From Trissonchulus latispiculum (Eukaryota; Nematoda; Enoplea; Enoplida; Ironidae): a stretch of 64,000 nt of DNA. The DNA lies in the NCBI GenBank assembly GCA_030248195.1, contig JASAND010000754.1, positions 1 through 64,000 on the forward strand, given 5' to 3'. Made by a program: the position numbers and the translations under genes. The notes beneath the pieces were generated by a model. That model saw nothing but the letters and a program-made list of their open reading frames with translations, ran no database searches and was not told where the DNA came from. Positions 54,005-64,000 of this stretch are shown one piece after another; position 1 is the first letter of the stretch; each line of letters begins with the position of its first letter.

Positions 54005-54551
54005 TAATTATTTCTTGAGCTACGCAAGGCGTAAAATCCGTCGGTTGGAGGTCTCGTAGATGTAAATTATCCGAGGCATGGTCGTCTTTCAACTGGTATC
54101 CCGTAAGCTGGTATGGTGAAAAATGTAGTTTTTGCAAAAACACGATCAAATTTTTTCAAGCGAGTGGGGCATTTACTATGCAAGTTAGGGTGTTGCCACA
54201 TGGTAGATGGTGTCTACATAAAAATATGCCGACACCCTTTTTTAATTGCCCCGATCGCTGCTTCCACAACAAAGAGCGATTTCCCCATAATTAAATAGGA
54301 ACCCCAGCTATTTGATAGAGGTATCGAAAGATATAACCGATGTGTCTCGAAAAAAATTACTTCAGTCTGCAAAAAATCTGAAATAAATGCACTTTTTAAA
54401 AATGCAGTAAAACAATTAAAAAACCAAAATTAGTTTCATTGTGTTCATTACCAAGAGAAATTGATAAGCTACATTTTGATACAAAGATGACTTTCGAACT
54501 CATAAGTAATAACAGTTCAAAGTTGATAACACCTCAAAAAGAATCATCACC
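54005..54551. mobile_element. TTAA-flanked element, copy C (left-truncated)
   Basis: It aligns with the right half of copies A and B, from the GAGCTACGCAAG block to the terminal AATCATCACC, followed by TTAA at 54552-54555. The left end is missing and the copy is more diverged. Confidence 0.7.
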
Positions 54552-54555
54552 TTAA

Positions 54556-54999
54556 AGCTTATAATCAGTATATTCACATGTCTTTGCAAAACTAGGAAAA
54601 TTAGCAAAACAATTAGCAAAAAGTTTCTGACATAGTGGCTAAATGTAAACCAACAATCTTTGAACATCGATTTCTCAAAACTATAGAATCAGAAAGAGGT
54701 TCTTTTTGTGCAATGATATGAAGGATATATGGGCCGAGGAACATTTTTTGGGTTTGGCTCAACAGGCCTTAATGCTCCAGAAAATACAAATGTGCGGTGA
54801 AACGAAATTTCCCACCTTTGCATTTAGTTTTTCTCACAACTGGAGAAGTTTTAGCTTAAACCAAGAAAATCAAACTCAGGTTACAACATTTTCTCCTCCT
54901 CTACAGACAAGATACCGGCTAGCTATTACAGTTAGACCTGGCAAAAATTGACGTCTTTTAAAATTTATTGTTTTGCAACTACATTATAATGATTTCTTC
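54556..54999. other. No feature recognised
   Basis: An open frame at 54706-54951 (+) has no recognisable motif and no supporting context. Confidence 0.4.
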
Positions 55000-55771
55000 C
55001 TCTTATTCCTGTTCTGCACCCGTTACGTTGTTACCGTTACGCTTCTGGTGCTCTTGGACTTCTGTGAAGGAAACGCTTATGATAATGACCCATACCACCG
55101 TAGTTGTTGCACGTGGCTAAGAGCAGGACACCGTCTAGAAACACCATTGTGCTGACAGTAGCTTGGACACTAAGTCGTCTTCCGAACTCGAGCTCCGATG
55201 AGCCTTGCCGCACCGATTTAGGCTTTCTAGAGCTGGAGTAACCTGAGCTAGACTTTTCCCACTTTATCCGATTTACATTGTTTGTGGTCGGTTGAAGAGC
55301 CTTCGATGTAGCTTTGGCCCCTTCGACTTAAAGGAAAATGCTCAGAGCCTTTTCCAGGGTAAGATTACGTTTCATCAACAACCGTTCTATGATCCTTGAA
55401 GACGTTGTCTTCTCCACTATTTGATACCTGATCATCCGGTCTTGAAGCCGATCATATTCACAGTCAACAACCAGTGATCGCAGCTTTGATACCCATTGAT
55501 CAACAGTCTCGCCGTTTCGTTGTCCTCTCTGCTAGAACTCAAAAGTGGAGTCCACCACATTGGTTTGCTCGTCAAAATGATTAAAGGCTAAGGCCACTGC
55601 TTTTTCCAAGGTCACCTCAGGGTTTTGGGTGCTAGGAAAGGTGCAGCATACACGCTGACCCTCCGTTCCCAACAGACTGACAAACCGCGCTAGAATTCGC
55701 TGATTACCAAAATTAGAGGCCGTCGCACCGCTTGCGAGGAAGTAATTGTTCATAGTCTTGATCCATGTCAC
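55000..55771 (-). pseudogene. Decayed Ty3/Gypsy-type gag fragment
   Basis: On the minus strand, 55771-55330 reads as a gypsy-class Gag capsid: a short N-terminal part, a TAG at about 55531-55533, then QRNGETVDQWVSKLRSL, CEYDRLQDRMIRYQIV and RLLMKRNLTLEKAL. Further left, in changing frames, a zinc-knuckle relic is visible (SRRCPALSHV, then CNNYGGMGHYHKRF with cysteines lost). Several stops and frame changes make it non-functional. No LTRs were identified. Confidence 0.65.
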
Positions 55772-55799
55772 TCATCACACTATAGGATCACCAGGTTTA

Positions 55800-57562
55800 G
55801 AAAAGGCAAGGGGCTGAACCCTATAGCCGGATTCATTACGAAAGCTCGTCGCCAACTTTTGTGATCACTACAAAGGCTTAGCCTTACTGCAAAACAGCAC
55901 ATTTATATAGTTATAATCTTCCGACTAATAACTAGTCCTACTCAAGAACATTTGTTACATTTTCCAAGACATGGATAGAAATGCAGGTTACAACATCCAG
56001 GAAGGAATCTACATCTTGAAAATTTTCCAACGGACATGTCTCGATAGTTTCCCCCAGGTTTTCTCGATTTCGGGTGGCCAGATTTGTAATTTGTCCATCC
56101 AGAATTCGTCGTTTGGCCTCCATCAGATTTCTGCCTTCATTTCTTAAAGGATTTTGCCGATTTGGCCTGCAAGTCCGGACAGCCCTGTTGTAGTCGTCCA
56201 CGTCTATGCCAGGCAACTCCGTAGATCTGATTAAAGGCGACAACAGCAGCTAGGGTATCCCCCTTAAATCCTATATACAGAAAACGTTCCGCTCCGGTCG
56301 TCGAGAACGCTGGAGGAATATCTCTTCGGGCGATGATTTTGAGTAAGGTTCTTCAGCTATGCCACTAAGGATATTATCAGTTGATGAAGTCCGGTTTCAG
56401 GACACAAGAAATCCTTTACCGACTCCCATCTGAACATCGGCCTGCTAGCCATGGACTTCTACTTCAGTCCTTCCGCAGTTTGAGCATTTATGGGGCAACT
56501 TCCGCTGAAGCAGTCAGCAGACTTTGTAGCAGCTAAGTGCACTCATAGCGCGTTTGCAGGAATTTGGTTTCTTGAGACGCCTTCTTAGATGCCAGGTGAA
56601 TTCTGTGGGGTCCACACCAGGATTCTTGGATTCTGGGATTGTGGACCTTGATCCTGCTGTTGGCGTTGATATTCTTCGATATGGCACCGCCTCCACTATC
56701 AGAGGCGTAGCTTGGGCAGTTGCAGAGAGCTCTTTTTGGCCCATTGGGAACAGGTAAGGACAAGTAGTCTCCAGGACTTTCATATCGTTACGGACATCTC
56801 CCACGGCTTCTTTACTTTTTACATAATTCCTGCTCCAGTGTTGTTGGCAGGCCGTGATACCCGTAGCAACCGCTGTGCTGTTGATCCGGTGCTGCGGCAA
56901 ACGTACTGTATGCAGACTGCTCTCTACTCTCGCTTATTGGTTTTTAAAGCTAGCTCGACGAGGACTCCAAAGCTGGATCTTAAGGATGCTCCGTGGAACT
57001 AGTCATGTACAAGTACATTCCATACTGGACAGCGAGATAGAGCGACTCCAAGAAGCTCTCTTGGGCATGGATAGACGTGTGCATATGAATCCGCCAGTTT
57101 TCGAAAACATGTGACTTCATCGTCTTCAGGAAGGTAATTTTATCTTTGAATCTAGCTTGGAAAGAATCTTTTTGCAGACAATTTTCAAAGATACCAACAG
57201 CCATACATTAACACGGCATCCGATTCTGGGGGGGTCTACCCCGACCTCGGCGAGGGGTCAAGTCTACTCCTGTAAAATTTCAAAATGTTAAGGGAGTCTG
57301 CCCCGAAATTAGCAAAAATTGAGAATTTTGACGTTTTTGAATAAAATTTAATACAAAATTACAATTTTTAGCAATTTTTAAGAAATTTTTTGAAAAAATC
57401 GCTAAAATTTGCTAAAAAATGACCAACTTCTGGTAAAACTCGCTAAGGTGTGTACCCTTTTTTCTTTCTGGACGAGAGGGGCTGCCCTTTTTCTTTTTCG
57501 CCGAGGGAGTACACCGGTTTTTTGTCCGTCTGGGGGGGTCTGCACCTCCATTCCCCCGTTAT
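55800..57562. other. Unassigned region between gag relic and candidate gene
   Basis: Minus-strand open frames at 55938-56243 (rich in Asn/Arg, ends DVDSFLDVVTCISIHVLE) and 56514-56900 exist but match nothing that I recognise. They may be further relics of the gypsy-like element. 57210-57560 holds C/G-run element remains. Confidence 0.4.
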
Positions 57563-57900
57563 CTATGCCAACAGCAAAACATTGATGCATTCTCTGTACG
57601 TGACGACCAGCTTAGCGGCTGTGGTTCTGACAACAGTTTCGACGTCTTCACCGGCAGCATCTCGCTTCTTTCTCTTTTCTGCTAAATATGTCATGTTTGG
57701 AGTGAGTGGGGTGGAGACAGAAGCTGCCTCAAGCAAAGCACGAATGACTGGCAGATTTGGGTTCTTCGTTCGGACGGGAAAGGCAGAGTTAGAGCTGGAG
57801 TCACCAAACGTATGCTGATACAATTCTTCTGTTGCTTTCTCCCAGTTGGTAACGGTTGGTTGACGAAAGCAGTTCCAGATAACTTCATCGTACGAGCGAG
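57563..57900 (-). CDS. Candidate gene exon 4
   Basis: Acceptor GGAACAG. It encodes ARSYDEVIWNCFRQPTVTNW and onward to TAG at 57563-57565. Confidence 0.45.
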
Positions 57901-58672
57901 CTGTTCCTATGGCGTCCGTTCAACTAGCTCTCGACAAATACCGAATATAAAATACCAATGACATTGTTACCCTCATCTCGGAGGGTTTGGATCCAAGGGT
58001 ACTGGCGGGACCATTCCGAATCAAATCCCGAGGCTCTTTTCTTTGATTTTTGACCTTTCGCATACAGTTTGCCCTCGGGGGGGGGGGGTAGCGGATCAAC
58101 CCAGTCCTGCCTTTTAGCAATAAGTTCCCCAGCGGAAAGCACTTTGTTCACTCACTGGGAAACGTCGCTTTCGGGATCTAAATGTGGACTTTTAATAATA
58201 CATATGTTGTGTGCAATTGTTGAAAGTCATATGTAATAAACGTTAAAACATCTAAAATACCACTTCCAACGATAGCCTTTCACCTCTAGCAACGACCGTT
58301 TAAGACAACAACTATTTCCTTTAGTTTATGTAGTATTCTATAGTGTACCACCAACCTGTTAGAGTTGAGCTGGTTCCGCGTTATAAGATGGGTTGGGGCT
58401 GTGCTGACGGCAGGGCTTAGTGATGTCCGGCGTTGATCAGGTCCAATAGGACAGACTGCAGTTGCGAGGGTAAACGTGGGAGGATGGGGGGTCGCCCGGG
58501 AAGGGGCATTGGGGGGGGCGGGGGGCGCGACAGCGGCGGCTGCGGCAGCACTGAACGGTGTTGACTGACTTTTAGGAGTGGACGATCCTGAATCACACGA
58601 TTTCTTCACAGGTGGGACGGACCGCAAAATGAGGTTATCGGCCGAGTGCTGTCCACCTTGGCTTGGTTTCAT
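57563..58672 (-). CDS. Candidate four-exon gene, 270 aa, function unknown
   Basis: Exons 58356-58672, 58156-58177, 57971-58106 and 57563-57900 join in phase with GT-AG borders (813 bp). The protein starts MKPSQGGQHSADNLILRSVP and has a poly-Ala/Pro stretch in exon 1. Exon 2 adds a basic RSRKRRFP. Exon 3 has four consecutive Pro codons made by a C12 run, then KKRASGFDSEWSRQYPWIQ, which resembles the FxxEWxxxYPWL segment preceding zinc fingers in some hAT-derived proteins. Exon 4 ends with RECINVLLLA and TAG. The protein family is not recognised. The 22-bp exon and the GTAACA donor are weak points. The frame is open above the ATG to an acceptor at 58728, so more exons may exist upstream. Confidence 0.45.
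57971..58106 (-). CDS. Candidate gene exon 3
   Basis: Acceptor AAGGCAG and donor G/GTAACA. It includes the C12 homopolymer and the FDSEWSRQYPWI segment. Confidence 0.45.
58156..58177 (-). CDS. Candidate gene exon 2 (22 bp)
   Basis: Acceptor ACATTTAG and consensus donor GTGAGT. It encodes a basic SRKRRFP. Confidence 0.4.
58356..58672 (-). CDS. Candidate gene exon 1
   Basis: From the ATG at 58672 to a CAG/GTTGGT donor. It encodes a Ser/Pro/Ala-rich low-complexity segment. Confidence 0.45.
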
Positions 58673-59252
58673 GGGGTGAAGTTGATAATCATGCAAAAAT
58701 GTATTATGTAATGTAAGTAAATAAGACCTGAAAATATTGAAATTAAAAGTTATGTACATATGTTTGAAATATACTATTCGATGTATACGTACATACACAT
58801 ACTAAGCGTGTGATAATTTACCCCAGATAATACCCCAGAAATCGAAAAAATCAAATTTTTTGAAATTAAAATTTTTTGAGATATTTGAACTCAGCGAGGT
58901 CGAAAACACCCCCACAAAAGATTTCAGCTCGATTAGTGAAGGTTTGAGACTTCTATGGCTGCAGAAACCCTCTACACAGGATCCGACAGACTTTTCGAAT
59001 GTCCCACCTGTGTTTGTTAAACCGGATGGAGAGAGGATTTCCGCTTTCTTCAACATATTGGGAGGAACGCCCCTTAATCTCTGCCAGAGATACAGCCCCC
59101 TTTGCAATGCAATTTGCAATGCAATTCCAAACTTTGCAATGCAATTCCGTACTAGGTAGTCATTTGCCGGGGGGAGCCCACTACTAGGAACGCAATTGCG
59201 GGGAGTGGGTGAACCGTTAGCGGTCAGAGCATGGCTCAGCTGCTGATGACAT

Positions 59253-59276
59253 AGAGTGTGACGCTTGTCACACTCT
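59253..59276. repeat. Hairpin with 10-bp arms
   Basis: AGAGTGTGAC and GTCACACTCT enclose a GCTT loop. Pairing extends outward (ACAT/ATGT) with one bulge. Confidence 0.85.
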
Positions 59277-59556
59277 TATGTATTATCACCAAGAAAATTA
59301 GGTAAACGCGGGCCAGCAGGTGGATCCACGAAGGATACAAGGCATTAATCATAAAGAAATAATGAAAAACACCTGCCTGCAGTCACTAGGGCCGAAGCCT
59401 TAATCCGAACAGGAGAGAGCCCATTGGCGCGAAAAAAGTGTTTAAACGAAAGAGGAGACTCTGCTGAGTCAGGAACTGCTTAAATTATTGAAATCAGTCG
59501 TCTGGTTAGCAAGATATGACCGTTTAAAGTTTTTGCTTCACTTTGTAAAATCCATA

Positions 59557-59582
59557 ATAGGGGTCGCCGTAGCGACCCCTAT
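59557..59582. repeat. Palindrome with 11-bp arms
   Basis: ATAGGGGTCGC and its complement enclose CGTA. It has the same TATAGGGG design as the palindrome at 17590-17625. Confidence 0.85.
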
Positions 59583-59626
59583 AATAGGAGTGAAAATTGT
59601 CGAATCACCGTGTAAAACAAGGCTGC

Positions 59627-59672
59627 GCAGACGCTGCGCAGGTTCCTGCGCAGATCCTGCGCAGATTATGTG
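59627..59672. repeat. CTGCGCAG cluster
   Basis: Four CTGCGCAG palindromes lie in 46 bp, followed by a TGTGCGCA. Confidence 0.8.
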
Positions 59673-60190
59673 CGCAAAAAATTGTACGTGTCGAGTTTAG
59701 TATGTTCCTGAAGTTTCATCCCCGTACCACTTTCCGTTATAAAGTTATGCCAAAAATCGCTTACGAGAGTGATGTTTTTTTCCGGTTTCTCGCATTTGAT
59801 GTCTCAAGGGGGTTTTGTAGCTTGAATAACTACAGATAGAAAAATTTTTGCCTATGAAACCCATATATATTCTTGTAGTACAAATCAAAAATATGAAAAT
59901 AAGCTAGTTTTTATGCCTCCCGGAACCGAAAAAATTTTTGGCTTGGGGCCAAAGTCGGCTAAAATACTAAAATGGCCAAAAAGTATGCTTCAAAGGCGCC
60001 TTAATAAGTCAGATTGGGCTATATATGGGGTAATACTGACTATATGGTTAAACAGTACACATATCGGGGTCGTTCAATTGTTATATTTTGGGTTGAACTT
60101 TGAACTTAACTTTTTCGCTTATTTTGCTACATGGGTGGCTCAAATTTTGCATATAAAGGTTTTTTGGGACGGAGAATCGATTCCCGCTAT

Positions 60191-60600
60191 CAGGTTTGCT
60201 GCCTGAGTAGCCCAAGTTGCTGGGCTGGTTCCGCTTGACCGTCTGAGGGGTCAGTTCGGTAACCGCTTCCTGGAGGTCCATAGTAGGCGTTACTTTGCCT
60301 CTCCAAACTTTGTCTATAGGGATTTTCTGGTGCGCCCAGCTCATTCCCGGTTTCCGTTTTGCCGTCTGACCCATCCATCTTGCTGTGCTGGTTCCACTTT
60401 GCCGTCTGGAGGGTCTGGTCGGTACCGACTTTCGGGAACACCATATAGGACTGTACATAGCCTCTCAAAACATTGTCTATAGGGGTTTTCTGGTGCGCCC
60501 AGCTCATTCCTGGCATCCGTTTTGCCGTCTGACCCACCCATCTTGCTGTGCTGGTTCCACTTGGCCATCTGGAGGGTCAGGTCGGTGGGAGGTCATGGGG
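60191..60600 (-). repeat. Tandem repeat of about 160-165 bp, three copies
   Basis: TGCTG(T/G)GCTGGTTCC recurs near 60219, 60385 and 60545. The unit is the reverse complement of the GACCTGACCCACCAGACGG block in each array copy (about 39407-39520). Confidence 0.75.
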
Positions 60601-60826
60601 TCAAAAATGAAATTTTCCATAAGTGGTCAAATTTGGTACCAAATGAAAGCCCTCAGCGAGCTGAGCAACGTTTGTCATAGAACTGCATGCTCAAAGTGGC
60701 TGTGGAGTGCTGTGGTGCGGTGGGGTGGTGACTTAGGCGATTTTCGGTCAAAAATGAAATTTTTCAAAAATGGTCAAATTTGGTACCAAATGAAAGCCCT
60801 GAGCGAGCAGAGCAACATTTGTCATA
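60601..60826 (-). repeat. Repeat of about 130 bp, two copies, shared with the array
   Basis: Units with CAAATTTGGTACCAAATGAAAGCCCT are the reverse complement of the three units of about 130 bp at 38990-39400. Confidence 0.75.
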
Positions 60827-62005
60827 GAACTCCATGCTCAAAGTGGTTGTGGAGTGCTGTGGTTGGCTTGCTTGCTACTGTTGAAAGATATTAGCATAGC
60901 TTCAGGAGCATACATATATAAAATAATAGAAAACAAGAACAAAAGTGCTCCTTCGTCGCATGTAAAATACATATGAGTCTTCGTAGGCAGGTTGTACATA
61001 AGCAAAAACTAGCCTGTAAAATACATATGAGTTCCGTACGGAGGTTGTAAATTAAGGAAAACAAGTTGCAACCGCTTAATATATGAGCCTGTCCTACAAC
61101 TAGGCTCATATTGGCGTCACAGTGCATTCCAGATTAAAGCCTCATTAAAGAACCTCAGCCTCATCCACATTGCGGAAAAATGAATAGACGTTGTGGCCCA
61201 GAAGAAATGGACTGAAGTGAACTACGACTGCTCAAGCTGAACTGTACATGCATCCTGATGTTTCCTGAAACACTATGGCACACCTAATATTTCGCGATAC
61301 GCTGTGGTACACGGTACACCTAATGCATTCTCGAAACACTTTCACATTTACACACGCAGAATGCGTTCCCACTTGGCTGTGAGTCAGAGCGCCTCATGGC
61401 GTACCGTATTGAGCATATGCACACTATAATGACTGATCAACATTATATGAAGGATAATTTGTAATGAAAAGCTTTATGCATTATGTATTTATATAAAAGT
61501 AAAATATATATCTGTAAATTAGCATAGTTAAACTTTACTATATAGCTTTAAAATTAAAATCTAAAATTTAATTATACACTGTATCAATATGCTACATTTA
61601 TATTATTCGAGCAGATTTTCGATGAATAAATGGCATCTATATTTTTATATCATATATATATGTACAAGAAGAAAAAGTGCTCCTTCGTCGCATGTAAAAT
61701 ATATATGAGTCTCGTAGGCAGGTTGTACATTATTACATAACGTTATTACAATGTTCTAGTAACTACAAAAAAGCGAAAAATTGTGCAAAAATTGTCCAAA
61801 ACGTCAGAAAAGATTTTCGATTTTTGTAGTGTTAAAGAGCTGGTTCCGGGTCCGGTTTGGTGTTCCGGTCGATCCCTATTGTATTGCGTTTTACAACCTA
61901 TTTTTATTTAATTATTTCCAGTCAATTTTTTTCAATTTTTTCAGTCAGAAAATTTTTGAAAAATTGCAAAAATTTGGCGTTTTTTCTTGTTTGGACCCCA
62001 TTTTA
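60827..62005 (+). repeat. 1.17-kb dispersed repeat, copy 2
   Basis: Matches 51271-52448 with few differences. Both copies break at a CCCCATTTTA sequence on the right. Confidence 0.8.
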
Positions 62006-62027
62006 GGGGGGGAGGAGGTGGCGTGAG

Positions 62028-63013
62028 CATAGTTTCCTTTGGGGGGGGGGGGTCTATATCCCCCCAAAATTTTTGACCAAATTTATCCCCCCCCCCCCAG
62101 ATTTTTTGACTTACCCTCCCCCAACTTTTGGCTACCCCCCCCCCCCGAACCTCCCCCCAACGATTTTTGGACCCAAAAAGTTAGCTAAATTTTGTCGAAA
62201 AATGGTCATTTTTTGAAAAATTTTTCTAAAATTTTGACCTAAAATCGCTTTTAAACGGTGCAAAAACACCTAAAACGTTAAGAACAAGCCTTATTTTGAT
62301 GAAAAAAGGGCTAAATTACAGAAAATTTTGCATTTTTTGGCCATTTTTCGAAATTTCTGAGGTCCGAATTCTGGGGGGGGGTTGGGGGCATAGGTGTAAT
62401 TGGGGGGAGGTTTGGGGGGGGTAACCCCCCCAGCCATTTTTCCAAACCACCCCCAACAATTTTTGGGGGCCCCCGGCCCCCCCCCCAACTGGGAGGGGGG
62501 GGGTAGTCGCGCCGCAGGCGCGAAAAATTGGCCAAAAATTGGGTATTTTTAGGGTAAATTTTGCAAAATTTTTCAAAAATGTCCAAATTTTTGGCTTAAG
62601 GTGTTCATTATTGCGTGAAATACACGTTTTAAACAGTTTTATGGACTTTCTGACTCAATATTGACCCTATTTTGGAGTTAGAAACATGTTGGCAATCACG
62701 TTGTCGAGTTTAAAGGCCCTGTCTAATGTTAAAATTAATTAATGGTTGGAAGTTTTTGGCATTAGCAATGGCTGAAAATGCGATTTTTGGCATAAAAATT
62801 GAAAACATTTTTTGGGGGAGGTTTGGGGGGGGTCTTGGGGGGGGGTTTGGGGGAGGTCTAAAAAGGGGGCCCGCCCCCAAATTTTGGGGGAGGGGGGCCT
62901 CCCCCAACCCAAATCCCCGTTACACCTATGGTTGGGGAGGGTACCCCCCATCACATTTCGGAGGTCGGCCAAGATTTACCCCCCCCCCCCGAGACCCAAA
63001 GTTCCAGGGAAAT
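62028..63013. mobile_element. CATAGTTTCC hAT-like element with nested insertion (right end degraded)
   Basis: The left end CATAGTTTCCTTTGGG is followed by the same interior as 36254-36697. It is interrupted at 62389-62930 and ends near GTTCCAGGGAAA. The last bases of the right terminus and the duplication are not recognisable. Confidence 0.6.
62389..62930. mobile_element. CATAGGTG hAT-like MITE, copy c (542 bp)
   Basis: The ends CATAGGTG and CACCTATG have flanks GTTGGGGG and GTTGGGGA, an 8-bp duplication with one mismatch. The outer element continues on both sides as in 36.6 kb. Confidence 0.82.
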
Positions 63014-63345
63014 TGACTAGTGCCAATTTTTGGCAAATTTTACCTTGATTTCCCAAAAAATTCTCAAATTTTAGCAAAACGTTTTCGATTTTAAGCAAAA
63101 ATTTTTCAATTTATAGCAAAAATTTTTCAATTTTTAGCAAAAATTTGCCAATTTTTTAAAAAAATTTCTTAAAAACACTCAAATTATGCATATAAACAGC
63201 TGAAAAATTTTTCAAGGGGGGGGCCCGACACCCCAAAGGGAGGGGCCCAAATCGCGAAGGGGGGGGCCCCGGGCGGGCCCCCCCCCTGGCGCCGCCACTG
63301 GGGGGTGGTCTCACAGGGGGTAAACTGTAGCCTGGTACACCTATG
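63014..63345. mobile_element. Remnants of hAT-like elements (CAGTGGCGGCGCC right end; CATAGGTG right end)
   Basis: The complement of CAGTGGCGGCGCCAGG ends at 63300. It is followed by GGTAAACTGTAGCCTGG and CACCTATG at 63345, the right end of a CATAGGTG element. Left partners are not resolved. Confidence 0.55.
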
Positions 63346-63827
63346 GTTTGGGGGAGAGGTCTCGGGGGGGGGGGTAAATTTGCTCAAAATGTTGGGGGGC
63401 GGCGGCGGGGCACGGTTTTTTTGGACAAAATTGGGGGCGTTTGCGCACTCGGCCAAAAGTTTGCCCACTCAAATTTAAATTTGCCCAGCAGTTTGCCCAC
63501 TGAAAAATTGAACCACAGAGGTAAAACAAGTGAACATTTCTATTACGGTTTTATTGCTAATTTTTAAAAAATCTTAAAGTTTTTTCTGGGATGCTGCCGC
63601 CCCCCCCCAGGCCCAGACCCCCCGCTGTGGTTCCTGTGTCACTACTAAATTGTAATTTGATTAACTTTACTTTAGTTCACTTATTGTTAATTTCTTGTAT
63701 GTCTCCTCGAAATGTTACAAAATTTGTATTTATAGAAAAATGTAACTGCAGAAAATGGAAACTATGACTCAAAACATGTGCAAAAATATCAAAATTTGAA
63801 AAATACGTTCAGCTTGTGGGGGCTGCG

Positions 63828-64000
63828 CAGTGGCGGCGCCAGGGGAGGGGCCCGGGGGCCGCGGCCCGGCCCCCCCTTTGGGGTGTCGGCCCCATAGTTT
63901 CCTTAGGGGGGGGGGGTTGGGGGGGGGGTATCCCCCCCCCCAAAATTTTCGACCAAATTTACCCCCTCCCAGATTTTTGGACTATCCCTCCCCCCACTTT
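63828..64000. mobile_element. Left end of a CAGTGGCGGCGCC hAT-like element with a nested CATAGTTTCC element
   Basis: CAGTGGCGGCGCCAGG at 63828 starts a third hAT-like family. At 63892 a CATAGTTTCC end begins and runs off the window. Confidence 0.55.

Larger units (their letters stand above)
58728..60190. other. Non-coding region with palindromes
   Basis: I recognise no gene. It contains the hairpin at 59253-59276, the palindrome at 59557-59582 and the CTGCGCAG cluster at 59627-59672. Confidence 0.45.

Noticed and set aside
54706..54951. 81-codon open frame on the plus strand
   Set aside because: No motif and no supporting neighbour or splice structure. Its length is expected by chance.
1..64000. 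CRISPR arrays, bacterial operons, rRNA genes
   Set aside because: None seen. The spliced genes, LINEs and satellites show a eukaryotic context, and the tandem repeats have no spacer structure.

Overview
This window is from a eukaryotic nuclear genome, very probably an invertebrate animal. It carries spliced genes with GT-AG introns, APE-type LINEs, an LTR retrotransposon, many cut-and-paste DNA transposons and satellite DNA. I cannot name the species. Most of the 64 kb is transposable elements inserted into one another. There is one convincing host gene and one weaker candidate, both on the minus strand.

Region 1 to 17.6 kb. The window opens with the 3' end of an RNase H-bearing LINE. A DNA element with 182-bp terminal inverted repeats (1491-15472) follows. 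It is split by a 13.3-kb LTR retrotransposon on the minus strand (1663-14921; LTRs 1663-2630 and 13959-14921; 4-bp target duplication AACC). That element has a primer-binding site, a polypurine tract and one 728-codon gag ORF, but no recognisable pol in about 7.9 kb of internal DNA. It also hosts a 982-bp TTAA-flanked element (7683-8664). A 153-bp satellite (about 15.69-16.59 kb) and low-complexity repeats follow.

Region 17.6 to 29.4 kb. A spliced gene of unknown function lies on the minus strand. Twelve exons join with consistent phase into a 568-aa protein that looks helical. Its introns hold a tRNA-like sequence, a 5'-truncated LINE interrupted by a second 982-bp TTAA element inserted in its RNase H frame, a hAT-type element with an 8-bp duplication, and a small G-rich element.

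Region 29.4 to 38.0 kb. A near full-length LINE encodes a 2A-like peptide, a PHD finger, APE endonuclease, reverse transcriptase, RNase H and a zinc knuckle. It carries two in-frame amber stops and two hAT-like insertions. Next is a three-level nest: a TA-flanked element containing one hAT-like element containing another.

Region 38.0 to 50 kb. A 3.13-kb unit is repeated in tandem three times with an identical 31-bp linker between copies. The third copy runs into a minus-strand CR1-like LINE (46485-49908), which is split without loss by a 963-bp insertion (47089-48051).

Region 50 to 64 kb. This part holds a 1.17-kb duplicated block (51.3 and 60.8 kb), a truncated third TTAA element, a decayed Ty3/Gypsy gag on the minus strand, a candidate four-exon gene (57563-58672, minus), several palindromes, and a cluster of overlapping G/C-homopolymer-rich hAT-like elements that runs off the window end.

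All element and family calls come from reading motifs and repeat ends by eye. No database search was possible.
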